A stretch of DNA of 32,767 nt, taken from positions 1 through 32,767 of IMG/VR virus record IMGVR_UViG_3300037069_002025; one strand, given 5' to 3'. The notes below the pieces were generated by a model. The model was not told the DNA's origin and did not search any database. It saw nothing but the letters and a program-made list of their open reading frames with translations. Numbering within the stretch: the first letter of the stretch is position 1; every line of letters begins with the position of its first letter. The translations under genes and the position numbers were made by a program. This document shows positions 1 to 6,088 of this stretch, in pieces. This DNA is from a virus.

Positions 1-76
1 GGGCATACTTACCACTTGCGACAATGCCCGCGACGTACGCTGTGTCATTCGGTGGGGAAAGTGTGAGAAGTGTCAT
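1..76 (-). CDS. 5' end of an unidentified gene running off the left edge
   Basis: An ATG at 74-76 on the minus strand opens a frame that stays open to position 1 (25 codons, beginning MTLLTLSPPNDTAYVAG). GGGAG lies about 8 nt upstream. A sigma-70-like promoter (134-162) and a 40-nt leader nearly identical to that of the neighbouring HhH gene precede it, which is the main reason to call it real despite its short visible length. The product cannot be identified from 25 residues. The shared promoter/leader suggests it is co-regulated with the 166-774 gene. Confidence 0.6.
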   Translation of the reverse strand, partial: MTLLTLSPPNDTAYVAGIVASGKYA

Positions 77-80
77 TCCG

Positions 81-120
81 TGTGCTCCCATCTGCGAGAC
101 TGTGCGAGCGGTCCGTTTAC
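81..120 (-). repeat. Leader repeat, copy 1
   Basis: This 40-bp segment matches 779-818 with two mismatches. In both places it lies on the minus strand between a promoter -10 box and a start codon and carries the GGGAG ribosome-binding site, so it makes up most of the 5' untranslated region of each gene. It contains a TGCGAG direct repeat (plus-strand sense). Confidence 0.85.
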
Positions 121-133
121 CGCTCGCAAGGCG

Positions 134-162
134 AGTGTACCGCACGCGCGGTACTGTGTCAA
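134..162 (-). promoter_or_regulatory. Sigma-70-like promoter for the left-edge gene
   Basis: On the minus strand TTGACA (162-157) is followed after exactly 17 bp by TACACT (139-134). It begins just beyond the stop codon of the HhH gene and points to the ATG at 76. Confidence 0.75.
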
Positions 163-165
163 GTG

Positions 166-774
166 CTAACACAGTGATAGTTGCGTGGGAGTGTTCGCGA
201 CATACGCGCGCGGACCTAACACGGACGCGAAATACACATCATGCTGTGTGTGAGCGTATGCAGGTACACACTCGTATGCCTGCCATTGTGCGAGCGTTGT
301 ATTTATTTCACTGCTCGCCGCGATAGCGCGATAGCGCGTCACATCCGAAGGTGCATTTTTGATCCCTATTTTGCGCGCCATATGCACATCAATACATGGC
401 GCGTCCGGGAAACCTAGCAACGCAGCAGTAAACGTCGCTTTTGCGGCAGCAAGGTACGGGAAACTTGCGAGCACTCGCACAATGCGCTCGCTGTCATCAC
501 CCGCGAACAGAGAAATATCGTTCAACTTCTCGCACACAAGGTCCGCCGCGAACGATGGCATTTTGTGTGCTGGCAGTCCGCGCGGTTTCCACGTACCTGC
601 TACATATTCCGCATACAATCGTTCTTGCTGTTCTACGCGATTATGAATAGAGAAATACGCGAATGTGACGGCGTTGACTGCCATATCTTGCAAGCGTGCT
701 AGGTCCGCGTTGGCGACGTACCACAAGCGAAGTTCGCGAAGTGTCGCAAGGTTCAAAACGTATCGGCGTTCCAT
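166..774 (-). CDS. HhH-GPD (DNA glycosylase)-like protein
   Basis: This 202-residue protein probably belongs to the helix-hairpin-helix base-excision glycosylase superfamily. Around residues 105-138 it has a degenerate hairpin (FPYLAAAKATF, with Lys112 at the position equivalent to the Lys in LPGVGRKTA). This is followed by CIDVHMARKIGI, which matches the VDTHVxRvxxRLG segment carrying the catalytic aspartate (here Asp129). No C-terminal Fe-S cysteine cluster is visible. The frame is open upstream to 930, but ATG 774 is preferred: GGGAG sits 8 nt before it and promoter 832-860 lies immediately upstream. By family, a role in removing or processing unusual bases is expected; the substrate is unknown. 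Fold assignment is moderately sure; enzymatic activity is inference. Confidence 0.72.
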   Translation of the reverse strand: MERRYVLNLATLRELRLWYVANADLARLQDMAVNAVTFAYFSIHNRVEQQERLYAEYVAGTWKPRGLPAHKMPSFAADLVCEKLNDISLFAGDDSERIVRVLASFPYLAAAKATFTAALLGFPDAPCIDVHMARKIGIKNAPSDVTRYRAIAASSEINTTLAQWQAYECVPAYAHTQHDVYFASVLGPRAYVANTPTQLSLC

Positions 775-778
775 GTGC

Positions 779-818
779 TGTGCTCCCATCTGCGAGACTG
801 TGCGAGCAGTCCGTTTCC
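779..818 (-). repeat. Leader repeat, copy 2
   Basis: Second copy of the 40-bp leader (see 81-120), differing at two positions. It lies directly before ATG 774 of the HhH-GPD-like gene and includes its GGGAG ribosome-binding site. Confidence 0.85.
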
Positions 819-831
819 TGTCCGCACACGT

Positions 832-860
832 AAGGTAACACGGACCGCATATCCTGTCAA
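832..860 (-). promoter_or_regulatory. Sigma-70-like promoter for the HhH-GPD-like gene
   Basis: TTGACA (860-855) and TACCTT (837-832), 17 bp apart on the minus strand. The predicted transcript starts about ten bases before the conserved leader repeat. Confidence 0.7.
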
Positions 861-896
861 GTGCATACGCCGTCACAATGGCGCAAAGTGCCATAC

Positions 897-925
897 TTGA
901 CACGGACCGTATCAAGTGGTACCGT
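897..925 (+). promoter_or_regulatory. Sigma-70-like promoter, rightward
   Basis: TTGACA (897-902), 17-bp spacer ending GTGG, then TACCGT (920-925). An inverted repeat ACTTGA/TCAAGT (896-917) overlaps the -35 box and may be an operator. It is divergent to promoter 832-860 and would transcribe the 1012-1185 gene. Confidence 0.65.
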
Positions 926-1011
926 TCCACAATCCCGGATGATGGGAGCCTAGAAAGTGCAAGGCACTTCCCGGAAGTTACCTGCTGTCATCGAGAGAGG
1001 AGGTATCATAG

Positions 1012-1185
1012 ATGAAGCCTCTATTCACCGGAAAGTCACTTTACGTCGGTAACTGGCTATACTCCTGTCTACTATCTATCCCAGTGGAAGATCGTAACCT
1101 GGAGAAACGAACTATCCCGCAGGAAGGAGATAACCTGGAGAAAGCCTCGCGCGCACGCGCAGCCGGACGAGGCCAAAACGGTTGA
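1012..1185 (+). CDS. Small hypothetical protein (57 aa)
   Basis: ATG 1012 follows AGGAGG with an 8-nt spacer, one of the best Shine-Dalgarno sites in the window, and a rightward promoter lies at 897-925. The product begins MKPLFTGKSLYVGNWLYSC and ends in a basic tail; the coding sequence contains a repeated GATAACCTGGAGAAA-like segment near codons 27-43. It runs into the degenerate repeats that start around 1166, so its 3' end may be young. No family is recognised. Translation signals are strong, whereas coding quality is unproven. Confidence 0.55.
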   Translation: MKPLFTGKSLYVGNWLYSCLLSIPVEDRNLEKRTIPQEGDNLEKASRARAAGRGQNG

Positions 1186-1367
1186 TTCCGTGGACCCATC
1201 GCGCACCAAAATCCGGGCGCGTGAGGCCAAAACGAATGATTCCAGGGACCGACCGGGCAACGAAATCGGGACCGAGCGGGCAACGAAATGACGCGAGCGC
1301 ACGAGGCAAAAACGAATGATTCCACGGACCGGCTCCGCACCAAAGTCGGACCGACCGCACACCAACC
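1166..1367. repeat. Three degenerate direct repeats in non-coding DNA
   Basis: Three imperfect units begin near 1166, 1219 and 1299. Each has a core of the type GAGGCCAAAACGAATGATTCC followed by a GGACC..GCACCAAA..CGG segment. The middle unit contains an extra tandem pair of GACCGAsCGGGCAACGAAAT (about 1247-1289). Most of 1186-1501 (316 bp without a gene) consists of these repeats plus the 16-bp pair at 1408-1439. No convincing start codon with a ribosome-binding site is seen before 1502. Confidence 0.7.
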
Positions 1368-1407
1368 TCGTGACCCGGCTGGCGCAGTTCGCGACCCGGC
1401 AAGACTG

Positions 1408-1439
1408 CAACGCAATGTCCACACAACGCAATGTCCACA
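1408..1439. repeat. Tandem 16-bp repeat, two perfect copies
   Basis: CAACGCAATGTCCACA occurs at 1408-1423 and 1424-1439. ATGTCCACA matches the DnaA-box consensus TTATCCACA at 7 of 9 positions, so initiator binding is possible but not shown. Confidence 0.75.
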
Positions 1440-1501
1440 CAACACGGTGGCGGCTGTGCAAGCGCACAGTCCAACGACCGCACACACGAAAGAAGGAACA
1501 A

Positions 1502-2071
1502 GTGGCGACACCCATCACCCTCGATGAACTGGCCGAGTTGTGCAAAGAGCGCAAGATGACCTATGCCGATGCACGCGACTACCTCGACGGCGTGCGCACA
1601 CCGCCCCCGCGACACTTCACGCTGACCGAAGTGGACGACGCCGAACTCGACTGGCTCGAAAAACAGGCGCGGAGCGACTACGGCTTGACGCGAGCCGAGC
1701 AGCAGCGTGTGATCTTCACCCTCCGCCGACAGCGCGAACGGCACACAGATATGACCAACCTCGCGGTGCGGCTGCTCACCGCGAAGGACGGCGACATCGG
1801 CAGGTACAAAGAGCGTATCTGGATGTTGCGCCACGCACTGCAATACGCGACCATCCAGCCGCCCCGGTCGCTCGATGACATCCGCGACATCGCGACGAAC
1901 GCTCTTAGGCACGACAACGCGAAAGAACGCGAGATGAACGACAGCGAGCCGCCGAAGCAAAGTCGCGCTCTCGGCATCGACTACGCCATTGCAGGCGGCG
2001 ACCGAACCGTGACCGTGCAACGCCCCGGAGCATACAAAGGTCGCGACCGGCGAGAAAAAATAGGCTCGTAA
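1502..2071 (+). CDS. Hypothetical protein (189 aa)
   Basis: GTG 1502 is chosen because AAGGA lies about 7 nt upstream; the frame is open further upstream, but that part lies in repeats and has no ribosome-binding site. The protein is highly charged and mostly helical in appearance. An N-terminal segment (LDELAELCKERKMTYADAR) could form a small helix-turn-helix, and a basic Arg/Lys-rich end follows ALGIDYAIAGGDRTV near the C-terminus. No family is recognised. An 11-bp hairpin starts 15 bp after the stop codon. Confidence 0.7.
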   Translation: MATPITLDELAELCKERKMTYADARDYLDGVRTPPPRHFTLTEVDDAELDWLEKQARSDYGLTRAEQQRVIFTLRRQRERHTDMTNLAVRLLTAKDGDIGRYKERIWMLRHALQYATIQPPRSLDDIRDIATNALRHDNAKEREMNDSEPPKQSRALGIDYAIAGGDRTVTVQRPGAYKGRDRREKIGS

Positions 2072-2085
2072 CTTGAACCAGGAGA

Positions 2086-2110
2086 CCCCCTGCATACTAT
2101 ATGCAGGGGG
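2086..2110. terminator. Perfect 11-bp hairpin downstream of the 189-aa gene
   Basis: CCCCCTGCATA (2086-2096) and TATGCAGGGGG (2100-2110) form a perfect stem with a 3-nt loop. There is no T-tract on either side, so it may be a weak or factor-dependent terminator, an RNA-stabilising hairpin or an operator. Confidence 0.55.
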
Positions 2111-2138
2111 GCTAACTATTTGTGGCACAATACTTCTT

Positions 2139-2262
2139 CCAGGACGTATAACTTTAGTAGGGCCAGTAACTTTTTCCAGGACGTATAACTTTAGTAGGGC
2201 CAGTAACTTTTTCCAGGACGTATAACTTTAGTAGGGCCAGTAACTTTTTCCAGGGCCGATAC
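2139..2262. repeat. 37-bp tandem repeat array (iteron-like)
   Basis: Three identical 37-bp units (2139-2175, 2176-2212, 2213-2249) are followed by a decayed fourth start (2250 onward). Each unit carries two TAACTTT-type segments about half a unit apart, separated by a GGGCC core. The units are much richer in A and T than the flanking DNA. There are no spacers, so this is not a CRISPR array. Together with the hairpin at 2086 and promoter at 2330 it fills 2072-2394 (323 bp without a gene). Confidence 0.9.
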
Positions 2263-2329
2263 TTTGGGTGGGAGGGCACTTGACGTGGGGATGGTCGGGA
2301 GAGTTCGCACAACTCAACTTCCCAAACAC

Positions 2330-2358
2330 TTGACAAGACCCTCAACTCGTGGTAGTAT
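2330..2358 (+). promoter_or_regulatory. Strong early promoter
   Basis: TTGACA (2330-2335), 17-bp spacer ending in GTGG, TAGTAT (2353-2358). It stands about 36 bp before ATG 2395 and would start the long early operon. The -35 is preceded by CAC, as at other promoters in this window. Confidence 0.85.
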
Positions 2359-2394
2359 AGGGTGTGGTCAGGAACTTCATCGGGAGGGTCAACG

Positions 2395-2628
2395 ATGGAA
2401 GAAGGAAAGCACGGTCTGGTCGTCACGATGACGCGCACGTACCGCGACTATAAGGCAGCGGTTCGAGCCGGTCTGCGACGCGCACACTCCACCGGCACCC
2501 TCGCATTCGTCGGGATGCAGATGGACTGCAAGTTCCACATCAGCGATGACGAGCCTGAGACGGATTTTCGATACGACAGTTGGACGGTCTGCTCACCGAC
2601 CGGACGCACATGGCTAGGGAGGCGATGA
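2395..2628 (+). CDS. Hypothetical early protein (77 aa)
   Basis: First gene of the early operon, beginning MEEGKHGLVVTMTRTYRD. ATG 2395 is preferred over the upstream in-frame start at 2362, which lies essentially on the predicted transcription start. GGGAGG lies about 7 nt before 2395. The protein is mixed, with two cysteines, an acidic DDEPETD patch and a basic end. It stops one base before the next start. Function unknown. Confidence 0.75.
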   Translation: MEEGKHGLVVTMTRTYRDYKAAVRAGLRRAHSTGTLAFVGMQMDCKFHISDDEPETDFRYDSWTVCSPTGRTWLGRR

Positions 2629-2629
2629 C

Positions 2630-3049
2630 ATGGCGCAGTACACGGGTCTGCACACCGTTTTCTACACCGACAAGGAGTACAAAACGCAGGGGCACATCGG
2701 CGGCGTGTTCGGCAACTACCACGACGCGGAGACGCAGTGCGAGGTTCTGCACAGCACTGGCCGCTCCCTGGCAACATGGATCGAGAAGCGTGCGCCGAGC
2801 GTCGAGGAGTTGTGCCAGGACGCGGTGCAGGGTGCGCTCCGCGCGCAGGCCGCTGCCTTCCACACTTGCGAGCGCGTAATGGACAAACTCCAACACGTCT
2901 ATCTCGACTCGCCAGCGGAGTTGCAGGACACCCACCGCTACCTGCTCTCCAACAACCTTGCGCAAGCGGCGAAAGAACTCTCCGAGGCCGGTGCTGCTCT
3001 CCGGCGCGCGAAGATGGAACTCCGCACTGCACAGAAAGGAACGACGTAA
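2630..3049 (+). CDS. Hypothetical early protein (139 aa), helical C-terminus
   Basis: ATG 2630 follows an AGGGAGG site. The N-terminal ~45 residues look globular (MAQYTGLHTVFYTDKEYK); the rest, from about residue 55, is alanine- and charge-rich and predicted helical, consistent with a coiled-coil or helical bundle (AAKELSEAGAALRRAKMEL near the end). Tight spacing to both neighbours indicates co-translation. No known family is recognised. Confidence 0.78.
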   Translation: MAQYTGLHTVFYTDKEYKTQGHIGGVFGNYHDAETQCEVLHSTGRSLATWIEKRAPSVEELCQDAVQGALRAQAAAFHTCERVMDKLQHVYLDSPAELQDTHRYLLSNNLAQAAKELSEAGAALRRAKMELRTAQKGTT

Positions 3050-3050
3050 G

Positions 3051-3305
3051 ATGCAGTACCTCAACCCTCCGGGTCAGCGCGGCAAGTACAGCATTCAGGC
3101 ATTCAGCCCGTCCGCCCGCCGAGACCGACGCCCGCACATATGGGAGATTGGCACGACCGACAAACTGGATGTCGCGGAATACTTCGCAGCCAGCAACGCA
3201 CGCGGCGCGACCGAGACGAAGATCGTGGAGAAAACAGACCGTTACAGCAACATCGGCAGCGTGCTCGGTGTCTGGTTCGATGGTAAGAGAAGGGAAAGTG
3301 TCTAA
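3051..3305 (+). CDS. Hypothetical early protein (84 aa)
   Basis: ATG 3051 follows the previous stop by one base and has an AAAGGA site about 10 nt upstream; the earlier in-frame start at 2958 would overlap the previous gene by 92 bp. The product starts MQYLNPPGQRGKYSIQAF and is basic, with a VAEYFAASNARGATET segment. It overlaps the next start by one base (TAATG). Function unknown. Confidence 0.75.
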   Translation: MQYLNPPGQRGKYSIQAFSPSARRDRRPHIWEIGTTDKLDVAEYFAASNARGATETKIVEKTDRYSNIGSVLGVWFDGKRRESV

Positions 3306-3499
3306 TGCCTGTGCAGAGTGACCATCACGCCGGTCCGTGGAAGTATCAGGTGTGGGCAAATGCGGACCCCATGAAAAAGGAGAGTCCCTGGTATCTCTAC
3401 AAAAACTACCGCGCGATGCAAGCCGACGATGTAAACAAGATCGTAGTCGCCCTCGCTCGAACCGGGTACGGCGTGACGGTCAAAGAAAGGACGCAATGA
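3305..3499 (+). CDS. Hypothetical early protein (64 aa)
   Basis: The ATG overlaps the previous stop codon, and AGAAGGGAA provides a ribosome-binding site. The small soluble protein starts MPVQSDHHAGPWKYQVW. Its C-terminal half (DDVNKIVVALARTGYGVTVKE) resembles a helix-turn-strand unit. No family is recognised; operon position supports it being real. Confidence 0.72.
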   Translation: MPVQSDHHAGPWKYQVWANADPMKKESPWYLYKNYRAMQADDVNKIVVALARTGYGVTVKERTQ

Positions 3500-3500
3500 G

Positions 3501-3767
3501 ATGGCGCGCTACACACGAGGATTGTATGGGTACGCAACCTTTGGCACGGGGTCTACTCGCAACACCCGCGCGAGCACGCGGCTCAATCTGGTCGCCGGTA
3601 AGCCGACGACCGAAGCGCGCGAGTACCTGAAATCCCTCAAACCGGGCGTGCGCCCCCTCGTGCTGAACGAGGCAAAGCGGATCGCGGAGTCGAAGAACCG
3701 CGCATACGTGACCCGGCAGATGTGCCTCGACGCGCACGCCTGGGTCTTTGCCGAGCCATTGACGTGA
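3501..3767 (+). CDS. Hypothetical early protein (88 aa)
   Basis: ATG 3501 has AAAGGA about 9 nt upstream. The basic protein opens MARYTRGLYGYATFGTGS and has a helical second half. The CGTGACCCGGC motif (3707-3717) falls inside it and reads as VTRQ. A promoter for the next gene overlaps its last codons. Function unknown. Confidence 0.75.
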   Translation: MARYTRGLYGYATFGTGSTRNTRASTRLNLVAGKPTTEAREYLKSLKPGVRPLVLNEAKRIAESKNRAYVTRQMCLDAHAWVFAEPLT

Positions 3768-3787
3768 AACACGAAGCGTGGTAGGAT
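3759..3787 (+). promoter_or_regulatory. Internal early promoter
   Basis: TTGACG (3759-3764), 17-bp spacer ending GTGG, TAGGAT (3782-3787), 22 bp before the GTG at 3810. The architecture matches the promoter at 2330. It gives the downstream early genes a second input. Confidence 0.75.
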
Positions 3788-3809
3788 AACACACAGAAGG
3801 AGAAATGAC

Positions 3810-4046
3810 GTGGCGACGATACTGTACAGCGAGAAGGCCAGCGACCTGATGACCCGTGTGCGACGTACCTGCGGGAAGGAGCAAGCGTATCGAGTGGCAA
3901 ACCACGCCGACATGCTCCGCGCGAACCGCGAGTCCGAGAGCAACATGGTCTTTACCCACGACATCACCGACGCGCTCGAAGCCCTGAAACTGACAAAGAA
4001 AGTCGAGCGCAACGTGCCGTATGTCGATCCGAACCGAAAGGAGTGA
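3810..4046 (+). CDS. Hypothetical early protein (78 aa)
   Basis: GTG start with AAGGAG upstream, directly behind promoter 3759-3787. Small, charged and predicted helical (MATILYSEKASDLMTRVRR at the N-terminus). No transmembrane segment and no recognised family. The next gene's Shine-Dalgarno AAAGGAG overlaps its stop. Confidence 0.75.
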   Translation: MATILYSEKASDLMTRVRRTCGKEQAYRVANHADMLRANRESESNMVFTHDITDALEALKLTKKVERNVPYVDPNRKE

Positions 4047-4056
4047 CGCCACCGCT

Positions 4057-4278
4057 ATGACCGATATACCCGTCAAGGTTGTCAAGGAGACCCACGTTCG
4101 TCACCTGTCCGAACCGGCACAGGCCGTCCTCGACGGATACGAGGAACTGTTCGGAACGCTCGTCGCCTCGCAGATACGCGAACTCGCCATCGTGACCCGG
4201 CTGCACGGACCGACAACGCCGTGGGTGGTCGCAAAGGACATCGAGCGGGCGGCAGAGAGCATCGTCGGAAAGTCGTAG
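4057..4278 (+). CDS. Hypothetical early protein (73 aa)
   Basis: ATG 4057 is chosen for the AAAGGAG about 13 nt upstream; the in-frame ATG at 4021 would overlap the preceding gene. The protein is helical, with LVASQIRELAIVTRL in the middle; the VTRL codons contain a copy of the CGTGACCCGGC motif (4191-4201). The C-terminal helix AKDIERAAESIVGKS is typical of small DNA- or protein-binding phage products, but no family is recognised. Confidence 0.73.
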   Translation: MTDIPVKVVKETHVRHLSEPAQAVLDGYEELFGTLVASQIRELAIVTRLHGPTTPWVVAKDIERAAESIVGKS

Positions 4279-4300
4279 AACCGAAGATCGAAAGGATTGA

Positions 4301-4576
4301 GTGGCACCTGTGGACAGCACTTTGACGCGACTTCGCATCGCGTCGCACACCCCGAACGCATACGCGACCATCGCCTACATGAACGGCGACGGCATCGCGC
4401 GGGTCCGCACCATCAGCGACATCCACGAGCCGCAGATCGGCAAGGATGGCGCACTGTATGTCAAGGCACACGATGACTTCCGCGACGCGCCGCGCACCTT
4501 CCGCCTGGACCGGCTGCAACCGCTCGCGTTCTGGCAGAAGGCTCCGTACGGACCGCCGAAAGTGTTGGCAATCTGA
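4301..4576 (+). CDS. Small WYL-domain protein
   Basis: GTG start, 91 residues. Residues ~20-78 look like a single WYL (SH3-like) domain: ATIAYMNGDG, then R-x-I, a P-x-I-GKDGALYVKAHDD segment, and the closing RTFRLDRLQPL, which matches the basic RxFrLdRI end of the family. By family, WYL domains bind nucleic acids or small ligands and often control transcription. Here the domain stands alone, with no HTH, a form often met in phages. A regulatory role is inferred. Confidence 0.68.
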   Translation: MAPVDSTLTRLRIASHTPNAYATIAYMNGDGIARVRTISDIHEPQIGKDGALYVKAHDDFRDAPRTFRLDRLQPLAFWQKAPYGPPKVLAI

Positions 4577-4809
4577 TGCGCCGCCGAGTGACGAACATCG
4601 CACCGTACCCACACACGACCGAGAGAGAGCGTGAGGCGGCATATGCCGCCCACGTTCGCATCTCCATCGAGCGGGGGGAATCCCTACCCCTGCCGCCTTC
4701 ACCACGCCGCCGCACCAACCTCATCGCCCTACTCGCGATCAGGCTGATTCAACTGTTCTTCATCTGTTTCGCCATCGCCTGTGTGCTCGCGATGTTCCAC
4801 GCAATCTAA
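4576..4809 (+). CDS. Small membrane protein (77 aa)
   Basis: ATG overlaps the preceding stop (TGATG). The N-terminal 47 residues are basic and soluble, with EREREAAYAAHV. They are followed by one clear transmembrane helix, residues ~49-74 (LIALLAIRLIQLFFICFAIA), ending a few residues later. The topology suggests the charged N-terminus faces the cytoplasm. Early phage membrane proteins of this kind may affect host physiology or superinfection; none can be named. Confidence 0.75.
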   Translation: MRRRVTNIAPYPHTTEREREAAYAAHVRISIERGESLPLPPSPRRRTNLIALLAIRLIQLFFICFAIACVLAMFHAI

Positions 4810-4823
4810 GGAGACCAATCACC

Positions 4824-5027
4824 ATGTCAGACCGCAACAACCAGATCGCTGACCCCTTCGACAAGGTACACCGCGCGCTGTTCGTCTCGATCATGCGCGG
4901 TCGTGGTCACACCCGCCAGATGGCGCGTCGCGCGTGGCAGTTGCGCGCAAAAGGCGCAATCAAGCGTGTTTCCCACGAGACACAGCAGGTGTTCAACGAC
5001 GTGACACGAAAGTTAGTCGGCCAGTGA
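4824..5027 (+). CDS. Hypothetical basic protein (67 aa)
   Basis: AAGGAG precedes ATG 4824 with good spacing. The product is strongly basic (RGRGHTRQMARRAWQLRAKGAIKR), predicted helical, and could bind nucleic acid. It overlaps the next GTG by 4 nt (GTGA). No family is recognised. Confidence 0.75.
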   Translation: MSDRNNQIADPFDKVHRALFVSIMRGRGHTRQMARRAWQLRAKGAIKRVSHETQQVFNDVTRKLVGQ

Positions 5028-5308
5028 GCACCGAGTTGCAACGTGCGATTTACTTTCGCGGCGGCTCGATGGATGGCCGGTGTGCAATCGTCCCGCAGCA
5101 CGACTTATATCCGCTGTTGCGCGTGCCGATCTACCGTGATCCGTTCTTTGCACCCGTACTATTCGATGACATCTTCGCGCCCAGGCGTGATGAGGTAGAG
5201 GAATACAACCTGCGCCGCGATGCGCTCGGACAGTTGTGCTATGTCAAACGCGGCAGCGGGATAAAGTTGTCCGGTTGGGAATATGATGGAGTTGTAGACG
5301 ATGCCTGA
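5024..5308 (+). CDS. Hypothetical protein with GGxxDGR motif (94 aa)
   Basis: GTG 5024 sits in the GTGA overlap with the previous stop; the longer in-frame start at 4934 would overlap it by 94 nt. The product begins MSTELQRAIYFRGGSMDGRC and contains a later YNLRRDALGQLCYVK. This RGG-x-x-DGR...Y-x-L pattern resembles small orphan proteins common in phages of high-GC hosts, which are of unknown function. It overlaps the next gene by 8 nt. Confidence 0.72.
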   Translation: MSTELQRAIYFRGGSMDGRCAIVPQHDLYPLLRVPIYRDPFFAPVLFDDIFAPRRDEVEEYNLRRDALGQLCYVKRGSGIKLSGWEYDGVVDDA

Positions 5309-5630
5309 ACAAACCTTTGTCTGGACACTGCGCGCCGAGCAGACGTTCAAGAAGTTTCTCCGCACATGGCCGGGTGCGCCGAAAGAGATTGCCCGCGCGA
5401 TCATCGAGGCCGGTGCGTTCAAAGACGGCGAGACAACCATCGACCGCGATCACGTCATCCTGGGACTCAACCGCTACAACAGGTACGGCGATCGGGGAGA
5501 GATACCGTTCACGGACATCGAGATTATCGCCCTGCCGCCCTACGGCTTCCGAACCGTGGACCGCGACGAGATGGAGTCTCGACGCATCGCCCTCGCGACC
5601 CGGCAGGCCGAAGAATGGAGAAGCGAGTGA
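5301..5630 (+). CDS. Hypothetical early protein (109 aa)
   Basis: ATG 5301 lies within the end of the previous gene (8-nt overlap). The N-terminal helix (AEQTFKKFLRTWPGAPKEIARAI) resembles small proto-chlorophyllide-reductase-like helices (VPxxVRxKLRxxIExxA type), with a following IEAGAFKDGETTIDRDHV segment, but this likeness is weak. A near copy of the dispersed motif (CGCGACCCGGC) lies at 5597-5607. Function unknown. Confidence 0.75.
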   Translation: MPEQTFVWTLRAEQTFKKFLRTWPGAPKEIARAIIEAGAFKDGETTIDRDHVILGLNRYNRYGDRGEIPFTDIEIIALPPYGFRTVDRDEMESRRIALATRQAEEWRSE

Positions 5631-6088
5631 CCCACCCCGACACCCCGCGCACGACCGCGCCCGCGATGGAGGGCGACGCGCTGACGGCGGAGCAGGCGCG
5701 ATCTTTTCGTCTCATGGAGGACGAGATAGACGCCGCCCTCCTGCATGTTGAAAGCCTTCAAGCCGAGAACGCCGCCCTGCGCACCCGGCTGGCACGAACC
5801 GAGCAACTGCTTGCCACCGCGCGCCGTGTCGTGAGCAAGTTGATTGTGCGCGGCATTGCCAAGGACACCGAGACCGCCGCCCTGTGCGACCGGCTGGCGC
5901 GGGCTGAGGCGCGGGAGCGGGAGTTGCGGGAGGCATTGGAGATGTTTCTGTCCGAGTGGGGCGTGGCTCCCTATTCCCCTATTGCGGTGGGTATTTCGGA
6001 CAAGGTCGCTCTACGTGCCCGTGCCGCCCTTGCCGCCCCCACGGACGGTGCGCCCCCGCCCCGGCGCGATGAAGGAGAAACACCATGA
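5627..6088 (+). CDS. Coiled-coil protein (153 aa)
   Basis: GTG 5627 is preferred: it forms a GTGA overlap with the previous stop and has GGAG 6 nt upstream; ATG 5615 (four codons earlier) is the alternative. Residues ~20-110 carry heptad-like patterns (EDEIDAALLHVESLQAENAAL, then ALCDRLARAEARERELREAL), indicating a parallel coiled coil. The C-terminus is alanine/proline rich. It overlaps the next gene by 4 nt. It may be a structural or scaffolding-type adaptor; no family is recognised. Confidence 0.75.
   Translation: MTHPDTPRTTAPAMEGDALTAEQARSFRLMEDEIDAALLHVESLQAENAALRTRLARTEQLLATARRVVSKLIVRGIAKDTETAALCDRLARAEARERELREALEMFLSEWGVAPYSPIAVGISDKVALRARAALAAPTDGAPPPRRDEGETP

Noticed and set aside
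1112-2128. Long minus-strand open frame (338 codons)
   Set aside because: It crosses the repeat region and lies antisense to the 1502-2071 gene; low-complexity composition and no ribosome-binding site. GC-rich DNA commonly gives such shadow frames.
2139-2262. CRISPR array
   Set aside because: The 37-bp units are directly contiguous with no spacers and there are no effector cas genes; the Cas4-like nuclease is in a phage recombination context.
2448-3359. Minus-strand open frame (303 codons) opposite the early operon
   Set aside because: It overlaps several plus-strand genes with consistent overlaps and Shine-Dalgarno sites; its own composition is arginine- and cysteine-rich nonsense-like.
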